A stretch of DNA of 64,000 nt from CBDUEF01 sp018063485 (GCA_037045435.1 JBAOID010000039.1:62001-126000), one strand, 5' to 3'. Shown: positions 35,370 through 44,558, counted from the first letter of the stretch. Numbers and translations: made by a program. The notes: a model not told the origin generated them from the letters alone.

Positions 35370-37361
35370 GTGACGTTTCTGCGCAAAATTCAGCTTAACC
35401 AGACGCAATTGGCCATTTTCGCCTTTGTGGTGGCGGCGCTCGTTTGCGCGATGATTGCCTATCTGGCGGCTTTGGTGATCGAGAATCGCTCGGCCGCGGC
35501 GGTAAAATCGCGGTTGCTGACGGATGGAATCACCTGGGCGACGGTTGCGGCGGATGGATTGCAGGTGCATCTGAGCGGCACAGCGCCGAATGAGGCCGCG
35601 CGCTATCGGGCGGTCAATCTGGCGGGAACCGAGGTGGAATTATCGCGCATCCGCGACAATCTGGATGTGGCCCCCACCAAGATGATCCAAGCGCCGCGCT
35701 TCTCGGTTGAGATGCTGCGCAATGATGATGGCATACAGCTGATCGGCCTGTTGCCCGAGGGAGATGGCCGCGATGCCCTGGCTGCGGATGCGCAGGCGCT
35801 TAGCCCCGATATTCCCGTGGCCGATATGCTGGAAACCTCGGCCTATCCGACCCCCGAGGGGTGGGATGCGGCGTTTTCCTATGGCGTTGCGGCGTTGAAG
35901 CTGTTGCGGCGATCCAAGATTTCGGTGGCGGCGGATAGGGTCGCAATCACCGCGATTGCCTCGTCTGAAAATGAAAAGCGTTTGTTCGAATTGCAGTTGC
36001 AAAGCACCAAGCCTGCCGGGCTGACGGTGACAATTGATGTATCGGCTCCGCGCCCGGTGCTGACGCCATTTACCTTGCGCTTTGTGATGGACGGCGAGGG
36101 GGCGCGATTTGATGCCTGCTCTGCCGATACTGACAAGGCCAAGGCCAGGATCGTGGCGGCGGGTGTCGCGGCAGGCGTGGATGCCCGTGCGATCAATTGC
36201 ACCGTTGGTTTGGGCGTGCCGTCACCCTCTTGGGCTGTGGCAGCCGAAGCGGGAATTCTGGCAGTGAAGGAACTGGGCGCGGCGACGATCACCTTTTCCG
36301 ATGCCGACCTTACACTTTTGGCTGATTTGTCGGTACCGCAAGCGGTGTTTGATCGCGTGGTGGGAGAGTTGCAAACCGCGCTTCCTGCCGTATTCTCGCT
36401 GAACGCAACTTTGCCCAAAGTGGCAAGTGGGGTAAATCAGGGACCGGCGGAGTTCACAGCAACCCTTGCCGCAGAAACCGGGCGGGTAGAGTTACGGGGT
36501 CGTTTGGCCGATGAGCGCCAGCGCGCAGCGGTTGACAGCTATGCGCGGGCCGAGTTCGGGTCTGCCAAGGTCTATATCGCAACCCGCCCCGATCCCGAAC
36601 TACCCGATGGCTGGCCAGTGCGGGTCTTGGCGGGATTGCAGGCCTTGGCCGAATTGGACAACGGCAGTCTGCTGGTGCGTGCCGATGTGGTCGAGATCAA
36701 GGGCGTGACCGGATCGCAGAACGCGCGGGCCCGGATTTCGCAGATCCTGTCGGAAAAATTGGGACAGGGCAAAACCTTCAAGGTCGATGTCACCTATGAC
36801 AAGCAACTTGATCCCTTGGCGGCACTTCCGACACCGCAGGACTGTATCGAGGCCGTGGATACCGTGTTGATCAAGCAAAAGATCACCTTCACCCCCGGCT
36901 CTGCCGAGGTGGATGCGGCATCAGGCAAGGTGATGCAGGCGCTTGCGGTGGCGCTGAAGGGCTGCAACGGCATTCAGATCGAGATCGGTGGTTATACCGA
37001 CAGTCAGGGATCGGAAGAGGGCAACCGCGCCCTCAGTCAGGCGCGGGCCGAGGCGGTGCTGGTGGCCTTGCAGGGGCGCCAGGTGGATGTGTCGGGTATG
37101 GTGGCCAAAGGCTATGGCGAGGCCGATCCGATAGGAGACAATACCACCGAGAGCGGGCGCGAATTGAATTGGCGGATTGAATTCGTGCTGATCGGGCAGC
37201 CGCAGGTTGAACAGGCCAGCGTTGCCGAATCAACACTGCCGGGTCGGGACAGCACAGTGCCGACTGTGGACGCGCCGGATTTTTCGGGTGATACAACCCC
37301 ATCGGTTGCCCCGCAGCAGCGGACGATCCGCCCCAAGGCGCGGCCGGACAGCAACGGATAG
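35370..37361 (+). CDS. Large OmpA-family membrane protein
   Basis: 663-residue protein starting at GTG 35370. One N-terminal membrane helix (LAIFAFVVAALVCAMIAYLA, about residues 14-33), then about 450 residues of periplasmic region that include BON-like stretches (ADGLQVHLSGTAPNEAARYR; AETGRVELRGRLADERQR), and an OmpA peptidoglycan-binding domain at about 505-610 (IGGYTDSQGSEEGNRALSQAR and GYGEADPIGDN). The C-terminal 50 residues are Pro/Thr-rich. It may link the inner membrane to the cell wall. The gene behind it (37374) is probably co-transcribed. Confidence 0.85.
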   Translation: MTFLRKIQLNQTQLAIFAFVVAALVCAMIAYLAALVIENRSAAAVKSRLLTDGITWATVAADGLQVHLSGTAPNEAARYRAVNLAGTEVELSRIRDNLDVAPTKMIQAPRFSVEMLRNDDGIQLIGLLPEGDGRDALAADAQALSPDIPVADMLETSAYPTPEGWDAAFSYGVAALKLLRRSKISVAADRVAITAIASSENEKRLFELQLQSTKPAGLTVTIDVSAPRPVLTPFTLRFVMDGEGARFDACSADTDKAKARIVAAGVAAGVDARAINCTVGLGVPSPSWAVAAEAGILAVKELGAATITFSDADLTLLADLSVPQAVFDRVVGELQTALPAVFSLNATLPKVASGVNQGPAEFTATLAAETGRVELRGRLADERQRAAVDSYARAEFGSAKVYIATRPDPELPDGWPVRVLAGLQALAELDNGSLLVRADVVEIKGVTGSQNARARISQILSEKLGQGKTFKVDVTYDKQLDPLAALPTPQDCIEAVDTVLIKQKITFTPGSAEVDAASGKVMQALAVALKGCNGIQIEIGGYTDSQGSEEGNRALSQARAEAVLVALQGRQVDVSGMVAKGYGEADPIGDNTTESGRELNWRIEFVLIGQPQVEQASVAESTLPGRDSTVPTVDAPDFSGDTTPSVAPQQRTIRPKARPDSNG

Positions 37362-37373
37362 GACGAACCAGAT

Positions 37374-37703
37374 ATGAATCGCACCGAATTCATCATTGCC
37401 ACCGCGATCATTCTGCTGGTCGCCTTTGCGATGGGTTGGTTCACCTATTGGCTGATGCACCGCTTTACACGTGTTGCCGGAGGAGACATGGCCGAGTTGG
37501 ACGGCTTGGCGCAGTCTTTGCATGAGGCCGAGGAAGTGCGGGATCAGGCACTTGTGTACCTGGATCAGCGCGAGACCGAGTTGACGGGGCAAATCGCTCA
37601 GACCGAAGCCGAGTTGCGCGCGGCTATGGAAGGCTTGCGCGATGCGCGGCATGAGGCACAGGAAATGCGCGATTACATCGAGCGGATGCACGCCAACGGC
37701 TGA
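37374..37703 (+). CDS. Small membrane protein with coiled coil
   Basis: 109-residue protein: one N-terminal helix (FIIATAIILLVAFAMGWFTY, about residues 6-25) and a long coiled coil rich in Glu, Arg and Ala (about 40-105). It starts 12 bases after the OmpA-family gene and presumably works with it. No named family recognised. Confidence 0.75.
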   Translation: MNRTEFIIATAIILLVAFAMGWFTYWLMHRFTRVAGGDMAELDGLAQSLHEAEEVRDQALVYLDQRETELTGQIAQTEAELRAAMEGLRDARHEAQEMRDYIERMHANG

Positions 37704-37709
37704 TTTGGC

Positions 37710-37782
37710 GCGGCGCGCCAATTGGGGCGCTGCCCCCATGCCGCTTTGCGGCTTCCCCCGGGAATATTTGGAGACAGATGAA
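37710..37782 (+). repeat. Intergenic repeat ending in a GATGAAA box (copy 1)
   Basis: The GC-rich hairpin-forming stretch GCCGCTTTGCGGC (37741-37753) is followed by CCCCCGGGAATATTTGGAG and ACAGATGAAA. A near copy lies on the minus strand at the glcD/glcE junction (47937-47966). Such units are, as I recall, frequent between genes in Rhodobacteraceae. Confidence 0.55.
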
Positions 37783-37783
37783 A

Positions 37784-38572
37784 TCAGGCGGCGAGGATGG
37801 TTTTCATCAAGTCTGATTTGGGGTTTTGCAGATCGTCAATCACGTTGAAATGGTGTTTGTCCGGGGATGCGGTCCAAGGGCAGGCCCAGTTCTCTGACAA
37901 CAGGCGCGCGTGCCACAGGAAGGCGGGGCGTTCCATGGCACCTACCCAGATATGGGCCTGGGTTTCGGTGCGGCGGGTCAGATGGGCAGGGCCTTCGCTG
38001 CGGGCCTCGTCTGGGGTGAGGTGGAGGGTTTGGTTCATCTCGGTCTGCATCAGGGGGGCGAGATCGGAAAGCGGCGAGATTGGCACAACGCGGGTGATGC
38101 CTGTGAGCGCAATATCGGTGCAGGCCATGCGGGCGGCGAGATGTCCGCCTGCGGAATGGCCGGTGATCACGGTTGGGCCTGCGACCAATGCCTGTGCCGC
38201 ACGGGTGGTGGTGGCGATTTCCCGGGTTATCTGGGCAATGCGGGCCTCGGGGGCCAGGGTGTAGGAGGGCATGGCGCAAGCCCAGCCCCGTGAGAGCGCG
38301 CCAGCCGCAAAATGCGACCAGCTTTCGCGGCCAAAGTCACACCAATAGCCGCCGTGGATGAAGATCATCAGACCCTTGGCTTTGCTCTGGGGCATGAACA
38401 GATCGAAAGCGTTGCGCGGGTTTGGGCCATAGGGAAGGGCGAGACGCGCGCGAGAGCCAAGGGCTGCGCGAAAGCGTGCCGCCTCGGCTTCCCATCTCGC
38501 GGGAAGGGTTTCAGAGCCGGGAATAAACGCGCCATTGGCATAGGCGCGGTCCATATCGGTTTCCAGCGGCAT
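37784..38572 (-). CDS. Alpha/beta hydrolase
   Basis: 262-residue hydrolase with the oxyanion motif FIHGGYWCDFG (about residues 70-80) and nucleophile elbow GHSAGGHLA (about 137-145); the catalytic His is probably in DKHHFNVIDDL near the end. HGGYW and GHSAGG are seen in kynurenine formamidase-like arylformamidases, so an aryl-formamide or ester may be the substrate. Start: ATG 38572 (MPLETDMDRAYANG) has a good site AAGAGG; an upstream Met at 38593 does not. Confidence 0.85.
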   Translation of the reverse strand: MPLETDMDRAYANGAFIPGSETLPARWEAEAARFRAALGSRARLALPYGPNPRNAFDLFMPQSKAKGLMIFIHGGYWCDFGRESWSHFAAGALSRGWACAMPSYTLAPEARIAQITREIATTTRAAQALVAGPTVITGHSAGGHLAARMACTDIALTGITRVVPISPLSDLAPLMQTEMNQTLHLTPDEARSEGPAHLTRRTETQAHIWVGAMERPAFLWHARLLSENWACPWTASPDKHHFNVIDDLQNPKSDLMKTILAA

Positions 38573-38677
38573 ATGTCCTCTTGATTTGATCAAATTATTG
38601 CTCCCGATTCATGCGGGAACTGGACTTTTACTCTGCCAGAGGGCATTCCAAGTGCAAGCTTGAAATGGGAGGCCCCA

Positions 38678-40156
38678 ATGCTCGATTCCGTGACCGATCT
38701 GCGCTCTATCCTGAAAGACCCCAGCCTTTTGCCGAACAAAGCCTATGTGGCGGGCAAATGGATCGAGGCCGAGGATGGCGCAACCTTTGATGTAAAAAAT
38801 CCCGCGCGTGGCGATGTGATTGCCAAGGTTCCCGACCTGACCCGTGCCGATGCGGCCCGCGCGATTGCCGCCGCCGATGTGGCGCGGCGCGAATGGGCAG
38901 CGCGCACCGGCAAGGAACGCGCGGCGGTGATGCGCAAATGGTTCGATCTGTGTATGGCGAATGTCGATGATCTGGGTGCGATCCTGACCGCAGAGATGGG
39001 CAAACCTTTGGCTGAGGCCAAGGGTGAGGTGGCTTACGGTGCCAGCTTTATCGAGTGGTTTGGCGAAGAGGCAAAGCGGATTTATGGCGAGACCATCCCC
39101 GGCCATCAGCGCGACAAGCGGATCACCGTGATCAAACAGCCGATTGGGGTTGCGGCCTCGATCACGCCGTGGAATTTCCCGAACGCGATGATCGCGCGAA
39201 AAGTGGCTCCGGCTTTGGCGGCCGGTTGCGGGTTTGTGGCGCGGCCTGCGGCGGAAACGCCGCTGTCGGCAATTGCTTTGGCGGTTCTGGCGGAACGCGC
39301 GGGGGTACCTGCGGGGGTGTTCTCGGTGATCACCTCGTCGCGCTCATCCGATATTGGCAAGGAATTTTGCGAGAATCCGGCCATTCGCAAGCTGACCTTT
39401 ACCGGATCAACCGAAGTGGGGCGTATCCTGTTGCGGCAAGCGGCAGGGCAGGTGCTCAAATGCTCGATGGAATTGGGCGGCAATGCACCCTTCATCGTGT
39501 TCGACGATGCCGATCTGGATGCGGCTGTCGAAGGCGCGATGATCTCGAAATTCCGCAACAACGGGCAGACCTGTGTGTGTGCCAATCGGATCTATGTGCA
39601 GGCCGGGGTTTACGATGCCTTTGCCGAAAAGCTGGCCGTGGCGGTGAAAAAGCTGAACATTGGCGATGGGCTGACGGCTGGGGTGACGACCGGCCCGTTG
39701 ATCAACGCCGATGCGGTGGTGAAGGTTGAGGAGCATATCGCCGATGTTCTGGCGGGCGGCGGCAAGGTTCTGACGGGTGGCAAGCGCCATGCTTTGGGCG
39801 GTACGTTCTTTGAGCCGACGGTGGTGACGGGGGTGAAGCCCGATATGAAGGTGGCCACCGAGGAAACCTTTGGGCCGCTGGCACCTTTGTTCAAATTCGA
39901 CACCGAAGAAGAGGTGATCCGCCGCGCCAATGACACGATTTTCGGCTTGGCCAGCTATTTCTACGCCCGCGACATTGGCCGGATCACCCGCGTTCAAGAG
40001 GGGCTGGAATATGGCATGGTGGGGGTCAACACTGGCCTGATTTCAACCGAAGTAGCGCCCTTTGGCGGGGTTAAACAGTCTGGCCTGGGCCGCGAAGGCA
40101 GCCATCATGGGATCGAGGATTACATGGAAATGAAATATATCTGCCTTTCTGTCTGA
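38678..40156 (+). CDS. gabD: NAD(P)-dependent succinate-semialdehyde dehydrogenase-type aldehyde dehydrogenase
   Basis: 492-residue aldehyde dehydrogenase. The Asn of the active site is in PWNFPNAMIARKVAPAL (about residue 160), the Glu in MELGGNAPF (about 263) and the nucleophile Cys in NNGQTCVCANRI (about 297). The pattern and length fit the GabD/SSADH class, which oxidises succinate semialdehyde, but glutarate semialdehyde or another aldehyde is possible. Start ATG 38678 with GGGAGG upstream was chosen over TTG 38660. It heads a run with an SDR, an aminotransferase and a cupin gene. Confidence 0.88.
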   Translation: MLDSVTDLRSILKDPSLLPNKAYVAGKWIEAEDGATFDVKNPARGDVIAKVPDLTRADAARAIAAADVARREWAARTGKERAAVMRKWFDLCMANVDDLGAILTAEMGKPLAEAKGEVAYGASFIEWFGEEAKRIYGETIPGHQRDKRITVIKQPIGVAASITPWNFPNAMIARKVAPALAAGCGFVARPAAETPLSAIALAVLAERAGVPAGVFSVITSSRSSDIGKEFCENPAIRKLTFTGSTEVGRILLRQAAGQVLKCSMELGGNAPFIVFDDADLDAAVEGAMISKFRNNGQTCVCANRIYVQAGVYDAFAEKLAVAVKKLNIGDGLTAGVTTGPLINADAVVKVEEHIADVLAGGGKVLTGGKRHALGGTFFEPTVVTGVKPDMKVATEETFGPLAPLFKFDTEEEVIRRANDTIFGLASYFYARDIGRITRVQEGLEYGMVGVNTGLISTEVAPFGGVKQSGLGREGSHHGIEDYMEMKYICLSV

Positions 40157-40175
40157 GATTGGCACCATTGCAAAG

Positions 40176-40204
40176 CAAGCCGCCCCCGATAACGGGGCGG
40201 CTTG
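40176..40204 (+). terminator. Hairpin after the aldehyde dehydrogenase gene
   Basis: CAAGCCGCCCC, a seven-base loop, then GGGGCGGCTTG, 20 bases after the stop. A short T-rich tail follows (TCTGTTTCG). A likely terminator that separates it from the SDR gene. Confidence 0.65.
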
Positions 40205-40251
40205 TCTGTTTCGTGGGGCTGGCTTAGCCTTGGCCAAAATGGGGGCGACAG

Positions 40252-40983
40252 ATGGCACGGATTGCGGTGGTGACGGGGGCTGCGGGCGGCATGGGGCGGG
40301 CGATCACTGCGCGGTTGCTGGAGGATGGGCTGCATGTGGTGGGCGTGGATATCGACGCACCCGCGCTGTTGATGATGGCGGCAGATCATGGCGCAGGGTT
40401 CAGTGCCGAGGCGGTCGATTTGACCGATCCCGAGGCGATTGGCGATCTGTTTGACAGGCTGGTAGCGCGGCATGGCGGGGTGGATGTGTTGATCAACAAC
40501 GCCGGCACCTGCTTTATGTCGGATTTCCCCGACATCCCGGCGGGCGAGTTTGAGCGGCAGATGGCGGTGAATTTTGGCTCGGCGTTTCACTGCTGCCAAG
40601 GGGCGGTGAAGGCGATGCTGGGGCGGCCAGGAGTGCGCAAGATCGTCAATATTTCCTCGAACGGGGCGTATAATTTCGACGTGTTCGATCCGCCACATTA
40701 TCGGGCGAGCAAGGCCGCGATGGACACGCTGACCAAGGATTTGGCGCGGCGCTATGCGCGGGAAAAGATTGCGGTGAACTCGATTGCGCCTGCGATGACG
40801 CAAACGCCCTTGTTCAATGTCTTGAGTGAGGACGTGCTGGCGAAAGCAATTTCTGCGATGCCGCATGGGGTGGCGATGCAGGCCAGCCAAATTGCGGATT
40901 GGGTTGGGTTTCTGGTGTCAGCGGCGGGTGATGTGTCATCCGGCAATGTGATCATTCTGAACCAGGGACGGGATGTGCGCTAG
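40252..40983 (+). CDS. Short-chain dehydrogenase/reductase
   Basis: 243-residue classical SDR. Cofactor motif TGAAGGMGRAI (residues about 9-19), NNAG (about 83), catalytic Ser in NISSNGAY (about 135) and YRASK (YxxxK, about 150). An acidic residue follows the second strand (DIDAPAL), which favours NAD over NADP. The substrate cannot be told. The aminotransferase gene begins 3 bases after its stop, so the two are co-transcribed. Confidence 0.88.
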   Translation: MARIAVVTGAAGGMGRAITARLLEDGLHVVGVDIDAPALLMMAADHGAGFSAEAVDLTDPEAIGDLFDRLVARHGGVDVLINNAGTCFMSDFPDIPAGEFERQMAVNFGSAFHCCQGAVKAMLGRPGVRKIVNISSNGAYNFDVFDPPHYRASKAAMDTLTKDLARRYAREKIAVNSIAPAMTQTPLFNVLSEDVLAKAISAMPHGVAMQASQIADWVGFLVSAAGDVSSGNVIILNQGRDVR

Positions 40984-40986
40984 GCG

Positions 40987-42105
40987 ATGAAGGTTCGTAT
41001 TCACAAGCTGTTTGAATATTTGCTGGAGACAACGGCTGCCGAGCCGCCCGAGTGTATCCTGGGCTTTTCGCTGTCAACCCCGCCGAGGTTGCGGGCGTTT
41101 CTAAATGATCTGGACCCCGATTTGCCGCTGGATTGGAACGGGGCCAGCTTTCAGGGCCTGCCTGCCTTGCGCGCGCATGTCTTGGCGCAGGCGGGCCTGT
41201 CGTTGCCGCCTGAGTCGGTGCTGATCACGGCGGGCGCGGCAGAGGCGAATTACCTGGCGTTGCGGCAGATCTTGTCGGCGGGCGATCAGATCGTGACGGA
41301 AACTCCCGGTTGGCCGCAAGCGGCGGTGCTGGCGCGGGCGATTGGGGCCGATTTGCGGGTGGTGACGCGGCGGGAAAGAGATGGCTGGCGGCTGGATCTT
41401 GATGCCTTGCGTGCGGCGGTGACGGACAAGACCAAGCTGATTTTCCTGTCGAACCCGAACAATCCCACGGGGCAACTGATGGGCGAGGCGGATTTGCGTG
41501 CCGTGGCGGATATCGCCGACCGTGTGGGGGCCTATCTGCTTGTTGATGAGGTTTACGCGGGGCTTGAATGGCAAGGGGCAAGGCCGCTCTCCATCGCGGG
41601 GATATACGCGCGCGGGATCACGACCGGGTCGGTGTCCAAGGCGCTCGGCTTGCAAGGGTTACGGACGGGGTGGATGATCAGCCAAGACGCGGGGCTGATC
41701 CGCGATGCGGTGATCTTGCGAGAAAATTCCTCTGAAATCATGAACATCATGGGCGAGCATATTGCCGAGATCGCCCTGCGGCCTGAACGTCTGGCCCCGG
41801 CGATCGCGGCCGCACGGGCCGAAGGGCGGGCGGGATTGGCGACGCTCACGGCTTTCATCGCGGCCGAGCCAAAGCTGTCTTGGGTGACGCCTCAGGCGGG
41901 GTTGATCGGACTCGCGCGGCTGCACGGGATCGAGGCTGAACCCTTTGCCCGCCGCCTGCTTGCCGCGCCTTACCGCACATTCGTGCTGCCCGGCACCGCC
42001 TATGACGAGCCTGCACATATCCGTTTGGGCGTTGGCGGCGGAGCGGCGGTGAACCTTGACGAGGGGCTTTCGCGCTTGAGCCGCGCCCTGGCTGAATGGG
42101 TTTAG
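40987..42105 (+). CDS. Pyridoxal-phosphate aminotransferase, class I/II
   Basis: 372-residue fold-type I aminotransferase. Visible motifs are SNPNNPTGQLM (about residue 156), DEVYAGLEW (about 185) and the PLP lysine in GSVSKALGLQGLRTGW (about 217), plus the C-terminal Arg in HIRLGVGGG. The substrate is unknown; with the neighbouring SDR and aldehyde dehydrogenase it suggests breakdown of an amine or amino acid. This assignment is inference from context. Confidence 0.88.
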   Translation: MKVRIHKLFEYLLETTAAEPPECILGFSLSTPPRLRAFLNDLDPDLPLDWNGASFQGLPALRAHVLAQAGLSLPPESVLITAGAAEANYLALRQILSAGDQIVTETPGWPQAAVLARAIGADLRVVTRRERDGWRLDLDALRAAVTDKTKLIFLSNPNNPTGQLMGEADLRAVADIADRVGAYLLVDEVYAGLEWQGARPLSIAGIYARGITTGSVSKALGLQGLRTGWMISQDAGLIRDAVILRENSSEIMNIMGEHIAEIALRPERLAPAIAAARAEGRAGLATLTAFIAAEPKLSWVTPQAGLIGLARLHGIEAEPFARRLLAAPYRTFVLPGTAYDEPAHIRLGVGGGAAVNLDEGLSRLSRALAEWV

Positions 42106-42195
42106 GTCGGGAGTTGTGGCGCTTCTGTCGCGGATAGCTGTGACATCACGCGGCTTTCCGGCAAAGGTGGCGCGAACATTCAACAGGAGCCGCAT

Positions 42196-42549
42196 ATGCA
42201 AACCGTGATCAAATTGACTTCGACCGATGGAATCGAGCCATCAACCGCCGATCTGGACGGCTGGGTTGTCACCGAAGGCACCCCAAACATGAAAACCTGG
42301 GGCCTGCATACCTCGGCTGCGGGAGATATGGTGTCGGGCATTTGGGAATGCACCAAGGGCAGCTACCATGCGACCTATACCGCCTATGAATATGTGGTGC
42401 TGATCAAGGGACGAATCACCATCACCCCGGACGGTGGCACCCCGGTAACAGTTCAGGCGGGTGATGCCTTTGTGGTAGAGCCAACTTTCAAAGGCATATG
42501 GAAGATCGAAGAAGATGTGCGCAAGCACTTCGATTTCAAAATCAAGTAA
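42196..42549 (+). CDS. Cupin domain-containing protein (DUF861/EutQ type)
   Basis: 117-residue single cupin of the DUF861 group (GIWECTKGSYHATYTAYEYV in the first motif, PVTVQAGDAFVVEPTFKGIW in the second). Members often lie with catabolic genes and include ureidoglycine aminohydrolase-like and EutQ-like proteins; a metal site is not certain. AGGAG lies 8 bases before the ATG. It probably belongs with the preceding aminotransferase. Confidence 0.85.
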   Translation: MQTVIKLTSTDGIEPSTADLDGWVVTEGTPNMKTWGLHTSAAGDMVSGIWECTKGSYHATYTAYEYVVLIKGRITITPDGGTPVTVQAGDAFVVEPTFKGIWKIEEDVRKHFDFKIK

Positions 42550-42560
42550 CCATCTAAGCC

Positions 42561-42591
42561 GCTGATATGAATTGCGTTATCTTATATCAGC
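42561..42591 (+). terminator. Inverted repeat after the cupin gene
   Basis: GCTGATAT (42561-42568) and ATATCAGC (42584-42591) form 8-bp arms with a 15-base loop; TTTTGC follows about 8 bases later. It is AT-rich for a terminator and could also be an operator for the next gene. Confidence 0.4.
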
Positions 42592-42673
42592 CGGGTGATT
42601 TTGCTTAGCAGGCAGCCAAGGACCATTTGTTGGTGACATCCCCCGAACATCGGGGCCAATGAAAGGAAACGAC

Positions 42674-43165
42674 ATGCTGCCTGCTGTCAAAACCAATGTG
42701 AAACGCATGACCCTTGCTGCTCTGGCTTCGCTGTCGATTGCCGCCTTGCCTGCGGCCCCGGCGCTGGCCTGGGGGCCGAACGAACAGAATTTCCTGAAAG
42801 GCGTGGTGGCGACGATTGCGGTTCAGGCGCTGATCCGTGAGGCCAAGAAGCACCCGCGCCAGCCGGTGTATCAGCAACCAGCCTACCAGCCGGTCTATGC
42901 TGATCCGGTCTATCAACCTGCGCCGGTTCACAACTCGATCTATCGCACCCCGGCGTCGCGGGCGTTTCAAAGCTATTCCGCGCAAGAGCGCAAGCTGATC
43001 CAGCGCCGCCTGTCGGCCTATGGCTATTATCGCGGCGGGATTGATGGCTCGTTTGGCCCCGGCACCTATTCTGCCATTGTGGCATATGCCGATGATGAGG
43101 GGATGCGGGATCGGCTGGCTTCGAACGCGGGGGCTTTTGGCGTGTTGGATTCGTTGATCTATTGA
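42674..43165 (+). CDS. Secreted peptidoglycan-binding-like domain protein
   Basis: 163-residue exported protein. N-terminal signal (VKRMTLAALASLSIAALPAAPALA), a Tyr/Pro/Gln-rich repeat (QQPAYQPVYADPVYQP, about residues 71-86) and a C-terminal PG_binding_1-like helix set (RRLSAYGYYRGGIDGSFGPG, about 115-134). It may bind the cell wall, and the YQP repeats may act as a flexible linker. Start Met 42674 (MLPAVKTNV), preceded by AAAGGAAA; an upstream Met at 42659 has no ribosome site. Confidence 0.82.
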   Translation: MLPAVKTNVKRMTLAALASLSIAALPAAPALAWGPNEQNFLKGVVATIAVQALIREAKKHPRQPVYQQPAYQPVYADPVYQPAPVHNSIYRTPASRAFQSYSAQERKLIQRRLSAYGYYRGGIDGSFGPGTYSAIVAYADDEGMRDRLASNAGAFGVLDSLIY

Positions 43166-43213
43166 TCGCGAAGGTCGGCGACGGCCAGCCCTCTTCTGTC
43201 CCGGATCAAGACA

Positions 43214-43248
43214 GGCCGCACCCCGCAAAGGTGTGGCCATTTTTTTTG
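43214..43248 (+). terminator. Strong rho-independent terminator
   Basis: GGCCGCACC, a seven-base loop, GGTGTGGCC, then A and eight T. It lies about 50 bases after the peptidoglycan-binding protein gene, with no other gene between. Confidence 0.9.
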
Positions 43249-43293
43249 CAATGCCACCAAGGATTGCGCAACCGGATGCGTTGAAGGAATGTC

Positions 43294-43968
43294 ATGCTGA
43301 TGGATACGCCCGATGAAACCTTGGCTATGGCCGCCGCTGGCGGCGACCGCGCCGCCTTTGCGGTGCTGATATCAAGGCATTACGACCGAATTCACGGGCT
43401 GGCCTATCGCATGAGCGGCAACCGTGCCGATGCCGAGGATCTGGCGCAGGATATTTGTGCGGCGCTGCCTGCCAAGCTGCGCGGCTGGCAGGCGCAGGCG
43501 CGGTTTACCACCTGGCTTTACCGCGTGGTGATGAATGCCACCCATGACTGGCGCCGCCGTCAGGCCACGCGCACCAAGGCGAGCGCAGGCTGGGGCGACT
43601 GGGAGTTGGCGCGGCAGGATGAGATCGTGGTGCAGGCCGAGGCATTGGATTGGCTTTGCCTTGCGATGCAGCGGTTGACGCCCGAATTGCGTGACACCGT
43701 GGCGCTGGTTCTGGGCGAAGAGATGACGCAAGCCGAGGCCAGCAACAAGAGCAAGATTCTGGCGGGCGGCGCGGTCGATGACGACGCCCGTTTCGCCGCA
43801 GCCATCGCAGGTTTTGGCCAATTGCTGACGGGTGGCAAATATCTGGGCGATTGGGGTTGGGATCAGGCGATTGAACTGGCCCTTGCCGCGCGCGGCTCGG
43901 ATGATTTCGGCTATCGGATCGAGGCGGTCAACCTGATGCGAACAGCTGCCGCCCTGTCGGCAAAATAG
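43294..43968 (+). pseudogene. Chimeric ORF: ECF sigma-factor N-terminus joined to the C-terminus of a YfbK-type vWA protein
   Basis: 224-residue ORF with two unrelated halves. Residues about 1-150 are an ECF sigma factor: the region 2 block DAEDLAQDICAALPAKLRGW and KLRGWQAQARFTTWLYRVVM, then the start of region 4 (LTPELRDTVALVLGEEMTQA). Region 4 should continue with a DNA-binding helix (EAAxxLGISxGTVxxR), but after about residue 148 the text changes to ARFAAAIAGFGQLLTGG, KYLGDWGWDQAIELA and FGYRIEAVNLMRTAAALS, which is the DUF3520 tail of a YfbK-like vWA protein. In relatives a sigma gene precedes that gene. About 2 kb seem deleted, so neither protein is whole. Confidence 0.75.
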
Positions 43969-44050
43969 CAACCCAAAGGCCCCGGTTTCCCACCCGGCCC
44001 TTGCTGCAATTCGGGTTGGGGGAACCTGCGCGAACTGCTCTTGAGAAGAG

Positions 44051-44084
44051 CAGAAAGGCCCCGGCGAAAACCAGGGCCTTTCTG
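44051..44084 (-). terminator. Terminator of the hsp20 gene
   Basis: AGAAAGGCCCCGG, loop, then CCAGGGCCTTTCT. It lies just after the end of the minus-strand small heat-shock gene (44097). Bases 43969-44050 hold no gene that I can see. Confidence 0.75.
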
Positions 44085-44096
44085 GATTTGGTTGGC

Positions 44097-44558
44097 TTAA
44101 ACCGCAGCCTGCTCCAAAGCGCGCGGGGCGTCAGCCTTCAGCGCGATCTCGATCCGGCGGGGTTTCAGCGCCTCGGGCATTTCCCGCACAAGGTCGATGT
44201 GCAACATACCCAGCTCATGCTCGGCACCGGTCACGCGAACATGATCGGCCAAGGCAAAGCGGCGCTCAAAGGCGCGGGTGGCGATGCCACGGTGAAGATA
44301 GGTCTTGCCCTCGGCCTCGGGGGCCTTGCGGGCGGCAACCAAAACCGCGCCTTCCTTTACCTCAACCGAAAGCTCATCGGGGGTAAAACCAGCAACCGCA
44401 ATCGAAATGCGGTAGGAGTTTTCGTCTATTTTCTCGATGTTATAGGGCGGATAGGTGGGTTGAGCCACGTCAGTGGTCAGCGCGCGGTCCATAAGATCGG
44501 CGATGCGGTCAAAGCCGACGGTGGCGCGGTATAGCGGAGCAAAATCAAGATTACGCAT
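44097..44558 (-). CDS. Small heat-shock protein, Hsp20/IbpA type
   Basis: 153-residue alpha-crystallin-domain chaperone. The N-terminal part MRNLDFAPLYRATVGFDRIA is that of IbpA/HspC-type proteins; the core has YRISIAVAGFTPDELSVEVK, the IATRAFERRFALADHV block and GMLHIDLVREMPEA (the I-x-I/V-like C-terminal motif is RRIEIA). It binds unfolding proteins to prevent aggregation. Start Met 44558 chosen over 44645. Upstream bases 44559-44697 contain its promoter region and no other gene. Confidence 0.92.
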   Translation of the reverse strand: MRNLDFAPLYRATVGFDRIADLMDRALTTDVAQPTYPPYNIEKIDENSYRISIAVAGFTPDELSVEVKEGAVLVAARKAPEAEGKTYLHRGIATRAFERRFALADHVRVTGAEHELGMLHIDLVREMPEALKPRRIEIALKADAPRALEQAAV

